DNA of 64,000 bases from Streptomyces radiopugnans (GCF_900110735.1 NZ_FOET01000015.1:23801-87800), one strand, 5' to 3'. Counted from the first letter of the stretch, positions 17,464 through 27,220 are shown. Numbers and translations: made by a program. The notes: a model not told the origin generated them from the letters alone.

Positions 17464-18321
17464 ATGGCCGCCGCCCCGGAACTGACCTCCCCGCGCTCCC
17501 CGCGCGTCATCGCCGTCCGGCGGCTGGCCCGCCGCAACACCCGCGGCAAGGAGCGCCGCTTCCTCGCCGAAGGGCCCCAGGCCGTACGCGAGGCGGTCGG
17601 CCACCGCAGCGACGGCGAGCCCACGCTCACCGAGCTGTTCACCACCCCCGAGGCCGCCGAGCGGCACGCCGACATCGTCGCCGCCGCCCGCGCCGCCGGG
17701 GCCCGCGTCCGCACCGCCACCGACGAGGTGATCGCGGAGCTGTCGCAGACCGTCACCCCGCAGGGACTGGTCGGGATCTGCCGCTTCCTCGACCTGCCCT
17801 TCGACCGGGTGCTGGCCGCCCGCCCGAAGCTGGTCGCCGTCCTCGCCAACGTGCGCGATCCCGGGAACGCCGGGACGGTGCTGCGCTGTGCGGACGCGGC
17901 CGGAGCCGACGCGGTGGTGCTCACCGACGCCTCGGTGGACCTGTACAACCCCAAGTCGGTACGGGCCTCCGTGGGCAGCCTCTTCCACCTGCCCGTCGCC
18001 GTCGGCGTCCCCGTCGAGCGGGCCGTGGCCGGACTGCGCGAGGCAGGCGTACGGGTGCTGGCCGCCGACGGCGCGGGCGAGCACGACCTGGACACCGAGC
18101 TGGACGAGGGCCGCATGGGCGGCCCCACCGCCTGGGTCTTCGGCAACGAGGCGTGGGGGCTGCCCGAGGAGACCCGCGCACTGGCCGACGAGGTGGTGCG
18201 CGTACCCATCCACGGGCGCGCGGAGAGCCTGAACCTCGCGACCGCCGCGGCCGTGTGCCTCTACGCCTCGGCCCGTGCGCAGCGCGCACCCGGAGGGTGC
18301 CGCTGCGTCACCCCGAGCTAG
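17464..18321 (+). CDS. TrmH/SpoU family RNA 2'-O-methyltransferase
   Basis: 285 residues. The N-terminal substrate-binding domain starts with RVIAVRRLARRNTRGKERRFLAEGPQAV. The catalytic SPOUT domain has the three family motifs: motif 1 LANVRDPGNAGTVLRCADAAG (about 129-149), motif 2 AWVFGNEAWGLPEE (about 221-234) and motif 3 IPIHGR-like VPIHGRAESLNLATAAAVCLY (about 248-268). These bind AdoMet through the trefoil knot. The target RNA, rRNA or tRNA, is unknown. The gene lies between rplT and pheS as in other streptomycetes. Confidence 0.94.
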   Translation: MAAAPELTSPRSPRVIAVRRLARRNTRGKERRFLAEGPQAVREAVGHRSDGEPTLTELFTTPEAAERHADIVAAARAAGARVRTATDEVIAELSQTVTPQGLVGICRFLDLPFDRVLAARPKLVAVLANVRDPGNAGTVLRCADAAGADAVVLTDASVDLYNPKSVRASVGSLFHLPVAVGVPVERAVAGLREAGVRVLAADGAGEHDLDTELDEGRMGGPTAWVFGNEAWGLPEETRALADEVVRVPIHGRAESLNLATAAAVCLYASARAQRAPGGCRCVTPS

Positions 18322-18360
18322 TAGGGTGGCGGCCCCGGGGACCGAAGGGGGTGAACGGGA

Positions 18361-19521
18361 GTGGACGTGAGGACGTCCGGCGGACAGGGCGGCGAGCCGT
18401 CCGACGCGCCCGGCGCGCCCCGCACATCCCGCGCCCGTCCCGCGCGGCAGGCGCCGCCGCGGGACGACGGCACGGAGGTGCTCCCCGACGACCTCCCCGA
18501 CGGACTGGTCGTCGCCGACGCCCGCGGCCGGGTCGTCTGCTTCAACGCCGCGGCCGCCCGCATCACCGCCCTGCCGCGCGAGGACGCGCTGGGCCGCCCC
18601 GTCGAGCAGGTCCTGCCCCTGGAGGACCTGGAGGGACGCCGCTGGTGGAAGGTCACCGACCCCTACGGGGGCCTGGCCATCCGCACCGGCCAGCCCGAGC
18701 GCAACCTCTTACTCCCCGGAGGCCGGGAGGTCCTGGTCTCCGCCCGGTACGTCCGCGCCCGCCCCACCGGCCCCGTGCAACGCCTGGTGGTCTCCCTGCG
18801 CGGCACCGAGGCCCGGCGGCGCACCGAGCGCAGCCACGCCGAGCTGATCGCCACCGTCGCCCACGAACTGCGCTCGCCGCTGACCTCGGTGAAGGGCTTC
18901 ACCGCGACGCTGCTCGCCAAGTGGGAGAGGTTCACCGACGACCAGAAGCGGCTGATGCTGGAGACGGTGGACGCCGACGCCGACCGCGTCACCCGGCTCA
19001 TCACCGAGCTGCTGGACATCTCGCGCATCGACTCCGGGCGGCTGGAGATCCACCGCCAGCCCGTGGACATGGCCGCCGCCGTGGACCGGCACATACGGGC
19101 CCACATCGCCGCGGGCCGCCCCGAGGAGCGCTTCGCCCGCAGGATCGCCACCCCGCTCCCGCCGCTGTGGGCCGACCCCGACAAGATCGACCAGGTGCTC
19201 GGCAACCTGCTGGAAAACGCCGTGCGCCACGGCGAGGGGACGGTCACCATAGAGGTGGCACCGGCACGGACGAAGACGGGCGACGAAGGAACGGCGGTCA
19301 CGGTGAGCGACGAGGGCCCCGGCATCCCCGAGGAGTCGATGAGCCGCGTCTTCACCCGCTTCTGGCGCGGCAGCAAGCGCGGCGGCACCGGTCTGGGCCT
19401 GTACATCGTCAAGGGCATCGTCGAGGCCCACGGCGGGGCGATCACGGTCGGCCGCTCGCCCGCGGGCGGCGCCGAGTTCCGATTCACCCTGCCCGCGGGC
19501 GTCCCGGCCTTCATGGCCTGA
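18361..19521 (+). CDS. Soluble PAS-domain sensor histidine kinase (orphan)
   Basis: 386 residues with no membrane helix. Domain order is a Pro/Arg-rich N-terminus, a PAS domain (about 45-150; DGLVVADARGRVVCFNAAAARI), then HisKA with phosphoacceptor H168 (AHELRSPLT) and HATPase with the N box NLLENAVRHG, G1 DEGPGIPEE and G2 GGTGLGLYIVKGIVEAHGG. It should autophosphorylate in response to a cytoplasmic signal sensed by PAS. No response regulator gene is adjacent, so it is an orphan kinase wedged between trmH and pheS. The GTG start has purines upstream and a TAGGGT -10 near 18322. Confidence 0.93.
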   Translation: MDVRTSGGQGGEPSDAPGAPRTSRARPARQAPPRDDGTEVLPDDLPDGLVVADARGRVVCFNAAAARITALPREDALGRPVEQVLPLEDLEGRRWWKVTDPYGGLAIRTGQPERNLLLPGGREVLVSARYVRARPTGPVQRLVVSLRGTEARRRTERSHAELIATVAHELRSPLTSVKGFTATLLAKWERFTDDQKRLMLETVDADADRVTRLITELLDISRIDSGRLEIHRQPVDMAAAVDRHIRAHIAAGRPEERFARRIATPLPPLWADPDKIDQVLGNLLENAVRHGEGTVTIEVAPARTKTGDEGTAVTVSDEGPGIPEESMSRVFTRFWRGSKRGGTGLGLYIVKGIVEAHGGAITVGRSPAGGAEFRFTLPAGVPAFMA

Positions 19522-19569
19522 GCGGCACCCGCGGGCTCCTCCGGGTCAGTAGCGATCTTCCTCGCCCCG

Positions 19570-19575
19570 TAGACT
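19570..19575 (+). promoter_or_regulatory. Putative -10 (TAGACT) of the pheST promoter
   Basis: TAGACT matches the streptomycete housekeeping -10 and lies 123 bp before pheS. A -35 is not clear. The leader after it is unusually A-rich near its end (19655-19698), but I found no leader peptide or terminator in it. Confidence 0.4.
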
Positions 19576-19698
19576 CGACAACCGGTACCTTCGAGCGGCC
19601 CGGGAACCGGATCCGCCGGGACACAGGGGTGCCGAAGCGCCGAAGCGGGGCGAAGCAACCAACCGAAACCACGGGCCAACCGAAAAGCACGGGAAGAG

Positions 19699-20826
19699 AT
19701 GTCCGCACCCAACAAGTCGTACGACCCCGTAGAGGTCGAGGCACTGAAACCGGAAGAGATCGACCGGGCACGGGACGCGGCCCTCGCCGCGATCGCCGCC
19801 GCCGGCGATCTGGAGGCGCTGCGCGAGGTGAAGGCCGCCCACGCCGGCGACCGCTCGCCGCTGGCGCTGGCCAACCGCGAGATCGGCGCCCTGCCGCCGC
19901 ACGCCAAGGCCGAGGCCGGCCGGCGCGTCGGCCAGGCGCGCGGCGCGGTGGGCCAGGCGCTCAAGCGGCGCCAGGAGGAGCTGGAGGCCGAGCGCGACGA
20001 GCGCGTGCTGGTCGAGGAGGCGGTGGACGTCACGCTGCCCTTCGACCGCGTCCCCGCGGGCGCCCGCCACCCGCTGACCACGCTGTCCGAGCGGATCGAG
20101 GACGTCTTCGTGGCGATGGGCTACGAGGTCGCCGAGGGGCCCGAGGCCGAGGCCGAGTGGTTCAACTTCGACGCCCTCAACATCGCCCCGGACCACCCGG
20201 CCCGCACCATGCAGGACACCTTCTTCGTCCAGGGCCCCGACGGCTCCGGAGAGGGGGAGTCGGGCGTCGTGCTGCGCACCCACACCTCGCCGGTGCAGAT
20301 CCGCTCCCTGCTGGAGCGGAAGCCGCCGGTGTACGTGATCTGCCCCGGCCGGGTCTACCGCACCGACGAGCTGGACGCGACCCACACCCCGGTCTTCCAC
20401 CAGGTGGAACTGCTCGCCGTGGACGAGGGCCTGACCATGGCCGACCTCAAGGGCACCCTGGACCACATGGTCCGGTCCCTGTTCGGCGAGGACCTGCGCA
20501 CCCGGCTGCGCCCGTCGTACTTCCCCTTCACCGAGCCGTCCGCCGAGATGGACATGGTGTGCTTCGCCTGCCGCGGCGAGTCCGTCGGCGACCCCGACCG
20601 CCCCTGCCGCACCTGCTCGTCCGAGGGCTGGATCGAGCTGGGCGGCTGCGGCATGGTCAACCCGCGGGTGCTGACCGCCTGCGGTGTGGACCCGGAGCGC
20701 TACAGCGGCTTCGCCTTCGGGTTCGGCATCGAGAGGATGCTGATGTTCCGCCACAACGTCGAGGACATGCGAGACATGGTCGAGGGTGACGTCCGGTTCA
20801 CCCGGCCGTTCGGGATGGAGATCTGA
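19699..20826 (+). CDS. pheS: Phenylalanine--tRNA ligase alpha subunit
   Basis: Catalytic subunit of the alpha2-beta2 enzyme that charges tRNA-Phe. 375 residues. The N-terminal ~90 residues form the tRNA-contacting coiled-coil arm. Class II motif 1 is around GARHPLTTLSERIEDVFVAMGY, motif 2 around TSPVQIRSLLE...RVYRTDELDATHTPVFHQVE, and motif 3 is GFAFGFGIERMLMFRH near the C-terminus. Cys residues in MVCFACRG...CRTCSSEGW may bind zinc as in some bacterial PheS. The stop overlaps the pheT start by one base (TGATG). Confidence 0.98.
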   Translation: MSAPNKSYDPVEVEALKPEEIDRARDAALAAIAAAGDLEALREVKAAHAGDRSPLALANREIGALPPHAKAEAGRRVGQARGAVGQALKRRQEELEAERDERVLVEEAVDVTLPFDRVPAGARHPLTTLSERIEDVFVAMGYEVAEGPEAEAEWFNFDALNIAPDHPARTMQDTFFVQGPDGSGEGESGVVLRTHTSPVQIRSLLERKPPVYVICPGRVYRTDELDATHTPVFHQVELLAVDEGLTMADLKGTLDHMVRSLFGEDLRTRLRPSYFPFTEPSAEMDMVCFACRGESVGDPDRPCRTCSSEGWIELGGCGMVNPRVLTACGVDPERYSGFAFGFGIERMLMFRHNVEDMRDMVEGDVRFTRPFGMEI

Positions 20827-23333
20827 TGCGGGCCCCGCTTTCGTGGCTGCGGGAGTACGTCGACCTGCCGGCCGGTGAGACCGGCCGCGACGTCGCGGCG
20901 AAGCTGATCGCGGCCGGGCTGGAGGTCGAGACCGTCGAGCGGCTCGGCACCGGGATCACCGGGCCGCTGGTCGTCGGCCAGGTACTGGCGATCGAGGAGC
21001 TGACCGGCTTCAAGAAGCCGATCCGCTACTGCCAGGTCGACGTCGGCGACGCCAACGGCACCGGCGAGCCGCAGAACATCGTCTGCGGCGCCACCAACTT
21101 CGCCGTCGGCGACAAGGTCGTGGTGATCCTGCCCGGCGGCGTGCTGCCCGGCGACTTCAGGATCGGCGCCCGCAAGACCTACGGCAGGCTGTCGGAGGGC
21201 ATGATCTGCTCGGCCAGCGAGCTGGGCATGAGCGACGACCACGACGGCATCATCGTGCTCCCGCCCGAGCACGAGGTGGGCACCGACGCGATCGAGCTGC
21301 TGGAACTGGTCGACGAGGTCCTCGACATCGCCGTCACGCCCGACCGCGGCTACTGCCTGTCCATGCGCGGCGTCGCCCGCGAGGCGGCCACCGCCTACGG
21401 CCTGCCGCTGCGCGACCCGGCGCTGCTGGACGTGCCCGTGCCCAACGAGCACGGCCACCCGGTCGAGATCGAGGACCGGCGCGGCTGCGACCGCTTCACC
21501 GCCCGCACGGTCACCGGTGTGCGGCCCGACGCGCGCTCCCCGATCTGGCTCCAGCGGCGGCTGCAGAAGGCCGGCATGCGCCCGATCTCGCTGGCCGTGG
21601 ACATCACCAACTACGTGATGCTCGAACTCGGCCAGCCCCTGCACGCCTACGACCGCTCCCGCGTCAACGGGGCGATCGGCGTGCGCCGGGCCCGGCCGGG
21701 GGAGAAGCTCACCACCCTCGACGGCACCAAGCGCGAGCTGCACCCAGAGGACCTGGTCATCACCGACGACAGCGGGCCGATCGGCCTGGCCGGGGTGATG
21801 GGCGGAGCCGACACCGAGATCGCCGACGCCCGGGAGGCGACGGGCACCAGCGAGATCGTGATCGAGGCCGCGCACTTCGACCCGGTCTCCATCGCCCGCA
21901 CCGCCCGCCGCCACAAGCTGTCCTCCGAGGCGTCCAGGCGCTTCGAGCGCGGGGTGGACCCGCAGGCCACCTCCGCCGCCGCCCAGCGCACCGTGGACCT
22001 GCTGGTCCTGCTGGCGGGCGGCACCGCCGAGGCGGGCGTCACCGAGATCGTCTCGCCCAGCGGCCCGCACACCATCAGGATGCGCGCCGACCACCCGGAC
22101 CGGGTCGCGGGCGTGGCCTACGGCCGCGAGACCGTGGCGCGGCGCCTGCAGGACGTGGGCTGCGACGTCTACGGCACCGACGAGCTGACCGTGACCGTGC
22201 CGTCGTGGCGGCCCGACCTCACCGACCCCAACGACCTGGCCGAGGAGGTCATGCGGCTGGAGGGCTACGAGGCCCTGCCCTCCACCCTGCCGCGCCTGCC
22301 CTCGGGCCGCGGTCTGACCGAGCGGCAGCGGCTGCGCCGCAGGGTCGGGCGGGCGCTGGCCGGAGCGGGGTACGTCGAGGCGCCGAACTATCCGTTCGTC
22401 GGGGACGCCGCCTTCGACCGGCTCGGCCTGGAGCCGGACGACCCCCGCCGCCGCACGGTACGGCTGGTCAACCCGCTCTCCGACGAGGAGCCGGCGCTGC
22501 GCACCACGCTGCTGCCGGGGCTGCTCGCCGCGCTGCGGCGCAACGACGGCCGCGGATCCCACGATCTGGCGCTCTTCGAGACCGGCCTGGTCTTCCGGCC
22601 CACCGGATGCGAGACCGCCGCGGTCCGGCTGCCGGTCGACCGCCGCCCGACCGACGAGGAGCTCGCCGCCCTCACCGCCGCGCTGCCCGCGCAGCCGCGC
22701 CGGGCCGCGGTCGTGCTGGCCGGCGCACGCGAGCAGGCCGGCTGGTGGGGCAAGGGCCGCCCGGCGACCTGGGCCGATGCCGTCGAGGCGGCCCGCACCG
22801 TCGCCCGCGAGGCCGGTGTGGAACTCGCCCTGGAGGCCGACCGGCACGCTCCCTGGCACCCGGGGCGCTGCGCCGCGCTGTACGCGGGCGTCGACGGCGA
22901 GCGCACCCTGGTCGGGCACGCCGGCGAGCTGCACCCGCGCGTGATCAAGGCGATGCAGCTGCCCGCCCGCACCTGCGCCATGGAGATCGACCTCGACCTG
23001 CTGGAGCACGCCTCCTCGGGCGCCCCGCAGGCCCCGCACGTGTCCACCTTCCCGGTGGCCACGCAGGATGTCGCCCTGGTGGTGGACGCCTCCGTCCCGG
23101 CGGCCGAGGTCGAGTCGGCGCTGCGCGAGGGTGCGGGCGAACTGCTGGAGTCGCTGCGGCTGTTCGACGTCTTCACCGGCGAGCAGCTCGGCGAGGGGAA
23201 GAAGTCCCTGGCCTACGCCCTGCGCTTCCGCGCACCCGATCGCACGCTGACGGCCGAGGAGGCCACGGCCGCCCGCGAGGCCGCCGTGGCGGCGGCGGTC
23301 GGGCGCACCGGCGCGGTGCTGCGCGGCGCGTAG
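20826..23333 (+). CDS. pheT: Phenylalanine--tRNA ligase beta subunit
   Basis: 835 residues, the full bacterial PheT. Domains in order are an N-terminal segment MRAPLSWLREYVDLP, an OB-fold tRNA-binding domain (about 40-150), B3/B4 with the editing site, B5 (RMRADHPDRVAGVAYGRETVARRLQDVG, about 417-444), the catalytic-like core LRRRVGRALAGAGYVEAPNYPF and a C-terminal FDX-ACB anticodon-binding domain beginning around STFPVATQDVALVVD (about 738). It pairs with PheS and adds editing of mischarged tRNA. A 22-bp stem terminator follows. Confidence 0.98.
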   Translation: MRAPLSWLREYVDLPAGETGRDVAAKLIAAGLEVETVERLGTGITGPLVVGQVLAIEELTGFKKPIRYCQVDVGDANGTGEPQNIVCGATNFAVGDKVVVILPGGVLPGDFRIGARKTYGRLSEGMICSASELGMSDDHDGIIVLPPEHEVGTDAIELLELVDEVLDIAVTPDRGYCLSMRGVAREAATAYGLPLRDPALLDVPVPNEHGHPVEIEDRRGCDRFTARTVTGVRPDARSPIWLQRRLQKAGMRPISLAVDITNYVMLELGQPLHAYDRSRVNGAIGVRRARPGEKLTTLDGTKRELHPEDLVITDDSGPIGLAGVMGGADTEIADAREATGTSEIVIEAAHFDPVSIARTARRHKLSSEASRRFERGVDPQATSAAAQRTVDLLVLLAGGTAEAGVTEIVSPSGPHTIRMRADHPDRVAGVAYGRETVARRLQDVGCDVYGTDELTVTVPSWRPDLTDPNDLAEEVMRLEGYEALPSTLPRLPSGRGLTERQRLRRRVGRALAGAGYVEAPNYPFVGDAAFDRLGLEPDDPRRRTVRLVNPLSDEEPALRTTLLPGLLAALRRNDGRGSHDLALFETGLVFRPTGCETAAVRLPVDRRPTDEELAALTAALPAQPRRAAVVLAGAREQAGWWGKGRPATWADAVEAARTVAREAGVELALEADRHAPWHPGRCAALYAGVDGERTLVGHAGELHPRVIKAMQLPARTCAMEIDLDLLEHASSGAPQAPHVSTFPVATQDVALVVDASVPAAEVESALREGAGELLESLRLFDVFTGEQLGEGKKSLAYALRFRAPDRTLTAEEATAAREAAVAAAVGRTGAVLRGA

Positions 23334-23394
23334 CGGCCCCCGTCCGCCGCGTCCGGCCCGCCCGGTACCGGTGACGGGGAACGCCGGGGACGGA

Positions 23395-23444
23395 GAACGC
23401 CGACGGCGGGGCACCCTTCCCGGGGTGCCCCGCCGTCGGCGTTC
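23395..23444. terminator. Bidirectional terminator, 22-bp perfect stem
   Basis: Two exactly complementary 22-nt arms (23395-23416 and 23423-23444) with a 6-nt loop TTCCCG lie between the convergent pheT and hydroxybutyryl-CoA dehydrogenase genes. Confidence 0.88.
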
Positions 23445-23494
23445 CCCGCGCCTGCCGGCCCGTCGCACCGGGCGGGCCGACGTGCCGCGGGGCG

Positions 23495-24352
23495 TCAGTA
23501 GGTGTAGAAGCCCGCGCCGGTCTTGCGGCCCAGGCGGCCGGCGTCGACCATCCGCTGGAGCAGCGGCGGGGCGGCGTACAGCGGCTCCTTGTACTCCTCG
23601 TACATCGAGTACGCGACCGAGGCGACGGTGTCCAGGCCGATGAGGTCGGCGAGCTTGAGCGGCCCCATGGGGTGCGCGCAGCCCATCTCCATGCCGTTGT
23701 CGATGTCCTCGCGGCTGGCGATGCCCGTCTCGAACATCCGGATCGCCGAGAGCAGGTACGGGATCAGCAGCGCGTTGACCACGAAGCCCGAGCGGTCCTG
23801 GGCGCGGATGGCGTGCTTGCCCAGCAGCTTGACGACCGCGGTCTCGGCCCGCGCGATGGTGTCGTCGGAGGTGGTCAGCGCGGGGATCAGCTCCACCAGC
23901 CGCTGCACCGGCGCGGGGTTGAAGAAGTGGATGCCGATCACCCGGTCCGGGCGGGAGGTCGCCACGGCCAGCTTCACCAGCGGGATGGAGGAGGTGTTGG
24001 AGGCCAGGATCGCCTCCGGGCTGGTCACCACCTGGTCGAGGATCTGGAAGATCTCGGTTTTGACCTGCTCGTTCTCCACGACCGCCTCGATCACCAGATC
24101 GCGGTCGGCGAACTCGCCGAGGTCGGTGGTGAAGGACAGGCGCTCCAGGGTGGCGTCGCGCTCCGCCTCGCTGATCTTGCCCCGTGCGGCGGCCTTGTCC
24201 AGGGAGGTCACCAGCCGGGTACGGCCTATCTCCAGGGCTTCGCCGGTGGTCTCGGCGACCATGACGTCCAGGCCGGCCCGTGCGCAGACCTCGGCGATAC
24301 CCGAGCCCATCTGGCCGCAGCCCACCACTCCGACGCGTTCGATGTCGGTCAC
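23495..24352 (-). CDS. 3-hydroxybutyryl-CoA dehydrogenase
   Basis: 285 residues. The enzyme interconverts acetoacetyl-CoA and 3-hydroxybutyryl-CoA with NAD(P), used in butyrate and polyketide-precursor metabolism. The N-terminal Rossmann domain has GVVGCGQMGSGIAEVCARAG (about 8-27). The catalytic His and Glu region is GIHFFNPAPVQRLVELIP (about 138-155), preceded by SNTSS. The C-terminal helical domain ends in GRLGRKTGAGFYTY, the usual end of bacterial Hbd. The GTG start has AAAGG upstream. Confidence 0.95.
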   Translation of the reverse strand: MTDIERVGVVGCGQMGSGIAEVCARAGLDVMVAETTGEALEIGRTRLVTSLDKAAARGKISEAERDATLERLSFTTDLGEFADRDLVIEAVVENEQVKTEIFQILDQVVTSPEAILASNTSSIPLVKLAVATSRPDRVIGIHFFNPAPVQRLVELIPALTTSDDTIARAETAVVKLLGKHAIRAQDRSGFVVNALLIPYLLSAIRMFETGIASREDIDNGMEMGCAHPMGPLKLADLIGLDTVASVAYSMYEEYKEPLYAAPPLLQRMVDAGRLGRKTGAGFYTY

Positions 24353-24451
24353 ATCGTGCCTTTCGCTGATCCACTGGTCCGTGACGCCGCCCCCGTACGG
24401 TTCCGGCCGCAGCGCCTCGCCGACCGACGTTACCGCGTCGCGCCGGAGAAA

Positions 24452-24485
24452 CGGTCGGCCGGGGCGCCGCGGCCCCGGCCGACCG
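24452..24485 (-). terminator. Hairpin terminator downstream of the xyloglucanase gene
   Basis: Perfect 14-bp stem (24452-24465 with 24472-24485) and 6-nt loop, immediately beyond the stop of the minus-strand GH74 gene. Confidence 0.75.
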
Positions 24486-24511
24486 GTCGTCCGGACGGTG
24501 CTCCGGTGCGG

Positions 24512-27220
24512 TCAGCCCGTGGCGCAGGCCGCTCCGTTGAGCTCGAAGGCGGCGGGGACGCCGTTGGAGCCCGACCAGGAGCCGGTGAAGCCGAAGGACG
24601 CCGACGCGCCCGGCTCCAGCCGCGCGTTCCAGCCGGCCGAGGAGGCCGTCACCGTCGCGCCGCTCTGGGTGAAGGAGGCGTTCCACATCTGGCCGACCCG
24701 CTGGCCGTCGGCGAAGGACCAGACCGCCTTCCAGCCGTCGAGGGCCGTCGTGCCGGTGTTCCGCACGGTGACGTCGGCCTGGAAGCCGCCCTGCCACTGG
24801 TTGGTGACCTTGTAGGCGACGGCGCACCGCGCGGTGCCGGGATCCTCAGGGTCTTCCGGGTCCTCGGGGTCTTCCGGGTCCGTCGGGTCGGTCGTCCCGG
24901 GGCTGTCGCCGTAGAGGATGCCGCGGCCGTTGGTGGAGACGTAGACCCGGCCGTACACCCGCGGGTCGCCGGTGATGTCCGCGCCGGTCCAGCCCCACTG
25001 GTGGGCGTCGTCGTTGATCCGCACCCAGCTCGCCCCGGCGTCGTCGGAGCGGTAGATCCCCCGTACCCCGCCGATCTTCGCGCTGCTGTACAGGGCCGGG
25101 TGGGACGCGCCCGGCGCGGCCTTGCCGAAGCCGATGGTGTCCGCCTCCTCGACGCCCTCGACCCGGGCGAAACTCTCCCCGCCGTCGGTGGAGCGCCACA
25201 GCCCGTAGGTGTCGCCGCTGCCGCCCGCGAGCCAGATGTGGCCCTCCTTCCCGGGCACGGCCTTGAAGCGGACGTTGCCGTCGGCGGGCAGTCCGGTGGC
25301 ACCGGAGGCCGTGAAGGTGGCGCCGCCGTCGCCGCTGACGTAGAAGGTGCCGTCGAGGAAGCCGTAGAAGGTGTCGGCGTCCACCCGGTCCGCCTCGACG
25401 CGCGCGCCGGCCGGGATGCCCCGCGAGGCCGACCAGGAGCTGCCGTAACCGGTGGTGTGGTGCACACCGGCGCCCTGAGGGCTCCAGACGAAACCGCTCG
25501 CGTCGGCCGCCGCGGCCACCGTACCGCCGCCGGTCACCCCCGACGGCCGGCTGCTGCCGGCGAACCAGTTGGCACCGTTGTCGGTGGAGAAGGCGATGTT
25601 CCCGGCGCTCCCGGTGTCCTGGTCGTCGCTGCTGCCGACCCGGACCACCGTGTTCGGGTTCTTCTCGGCGTAGTCCAGGCTGGAGACGTTGCCCATGAAG
25701 GGCGACTGGTACATCAGCTCCGGCACCCGCTCCAGGTCGGTGTGCCGGAAGCCGCCGATGTCACCGAGGCCGCTGAGCAGCGGGGCTCCGGACGGCGGGC
25801 TGATCAGGTCGTTGACCGCGGTCTCCTCCAGCCCCTCGACCATGGGCTTGACGGTGAACGTCTCGTCCCGGTCCCAGGCGGTCAGCTCCTCGGTGCCGTA
25901 GACCGTGGCCCCGGTGCCGTACATCATCCGGTCGGAGTCGAACGGGTCGATCTCCAGCGACTCGGTCATCCAGCCCAGCTTCGGCGCCGTCTCCGGCGGT
26001 GAGGGGTTGCCGCCGAAGGTCAGCCAGGGCACGGAGGAGACGTCCATGGTGAAGCGGTCGGAGCGGTTGGGGTAGCCGTCGTACTCCCAGGCCCGGGTCC
26101 AGGTCTCGCCGCTGTCGGTGCTGCGGAAGATCTGGGTGTCCGGCCACCAGGAGCTGTAGCCGGTGACCATGAGCGTGCCCGGGGCCTGGCGGTCGACCGT
26201 CAGCCCGCTGTAGCCGAAGTAGGTGTCGGCCTCGGGCACCGGGCTGACGTCCGTCCACTCGCCGCTGCCGGTGTCGTACCGCCACACCTGGCCCTTCCCG
26301 CCGTCGTACGGGCCGCCGGTGTCGGAGGTCGCGATGTAGAGGTGGCCGCTGTCGGTGTCCAGCACGCCCTTGTGGGGGAGGTAGCCGGTGGGCTGGCCGG
26401 GGACGGCCTCCCAGGTGGTGCCGCCGTCGGTGGAGCGGTAGACCGACTCCTCCTTGTCGGCGACGCCGACGTAGATCGTCCGCGTCCGGTTTCCGGCGCT
26501 GCCGGTGCGCTCGTCGAAGGTGACCCAGACGACGCCGACCTCGTCCGTCAGATAGCTGTTGTCGCTCTCCGGGTCGGGCACGTAGGTGCCGGGGTTGGGG
26601 AAGCTCTCCACCTCCGACCAGGTGGCGCCGGAGTCGGTGCTGCGCCACAGGCCGTGGCCGCTGGGGGCGCCCAGGTAGAGGACGCGGTTGTCGTTGGGGT
26701 CGACGGCCAGCCGCTCGCCCATGCCCCGGCCCGGCATGTTCCCGCCGAGCTTGAAGGGCAGTTCGGCGGTCCTCCAGGTGGCCCCGCGGTCCGACGAGCG
26801 CATGACGGCGCCGTTGTTCGGGTCCCAGTCGTTGGTGTAGTTGCCGACGGCGACGTACACGTTGTCGGGGTCGACCGGGTCGGTGGCCAGGGACGCGACG
26901 CCCGTGTGGCCCCACTTGTCCCAGCCGACGGAGTCCAGCAGCGGTGTCCACCGCTTCCCGGCCTCGTCCCAGCGGTAGGCGCCGCCGATGTCGGTGCGGG
27001 CGTAGACCAGGTCCTTCTCCGAGGGGTTGAAGACGATGCCGGGCACGAAGCCGCCACCGTCGATCCGGACGTTCTTCCAGGTGTAGCTGTCGGCCGAGAC
27101 CTCGACGCCCTGTCCCCGGGCTTCGGGGCCGGCCGAGGCCGGGTCGGCGGAGGCGGTCAGCAATCCTCCGGCCAGGGCCAGCGCCGCCAGGGCGGCGCCG
27201 GCCGATCGTCTTCCGGGCAC
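24512..27220 (-). CDS. Secreted xyloglucanase, GH74 with C-terminal CBM2
   Basis: A 902-residue endo-xyloglucanase that cuts plant xyloglucan outside the cell. It has a Sec signal peptide (about 1-30, Ala-rich). The two-lobed seven-bladed GH74 propeller (about 40-765) has repeated Asp-box strands (e.g. SSDRGATW, STDSGATW, STDGGTTW). Likely catalytic Asp residues lie in RTDIGGAYRWD and SGLGDIGGFRH. An acidic (EDP)n linker leads to a family 2 cellulose-binding module (about 798-902) with Cys at both ends and the expected Trp residues. A CebR operator lies 61 bp upstream, so induction by cello-oligosaccharides is expected. Confidence 0.95.
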   Translation of the reverse strand: MPGRRSAGAALAALALAGGLLTASADPASAGPEARGQGVEVSADSYTWKNVRIDGGGFVPGIVFNPSEKDLVYARTDIGGAYRWDEAGKRWTPLLDSVGWDKWGHTGVASLATDPVDPDNVYVAVGNYTNDWDPNNGAVMRSSDRGATWRTAELPFKLGGNMPGRGMGERLAVDPNDNRVLYLGAPSGHGLWRSTDSGATWSEVESFPNPGTYVPDPESDNSYLTDEVGVVWVTFDERTGSAGNRTRTIYVGVADKEESVYRSTDGGTTWEAVPGQPTGYLPHKGVLDTDSGHLYIATSDTGGPYDGGKGQVWRYDTGSGEWTDVSPVPEADTYFGYSGLTVDRQAPGTLMVTGYSSWWPDTQIFRSTDSGETWTRAWEYDGYPNRSDRFTMDVSSVPWLTFGGNPSPPETAPKLGWMTESLEIDPFDSDRMMYGTGATVYGTEELTAWDRDETFTVKPMVEGLEETAVNDLISPPSGAPLLSGLGDIGGFRHTDLERVPELMYQSPFMGNVSSLDYAEKNPNTVVRVGSSDDQDTGSAGNIAFSTDNGANWFAGSSRPSGVTGGGTVAAAADASGFVWSPQGAGVHHTTGYGSSWSASRGIPAGARVEADRVDADTFYGFLDGTFYVSGDGGATFTASGATGLPADGNVRFKAVPGKEGHIWLAGGSGDTYGLWRSTDGGESFARVEGVEEADTIGFGKAAPGASHPALYSSAKIGGVRGIYRSDDAGASWVRINDDAHQWGWTGADITGDPRVYGRVYVSTNGRGILYGDSPGTTDPTDPEDPEDPEDPEDPGTARCAVAYKVTNQWQGGFQADVTVRNTGTTALDGWKAVWSFADGQRVGQMWNASFTQSGATVTASSAGWNARLEPGASASFGFTGSWSGSNGVPAAFELNGAACATG

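Noticed and set aside
23371..23643. 90-codon plus-strand frame after pheT
   Set aside because: It spans the 22-bp terminator hairpin and the antisense of the dehydrogenase gene; Arg-rich with no homology.
20700..24827. Open frame of about 1375 codons on the minus strand across pheT
   Set aside because: It runs antisense to pheS, pheT and out of frame with the hydroxybutyryl-CoA dehydrogenase, with low-complexity product; a GC artefact.
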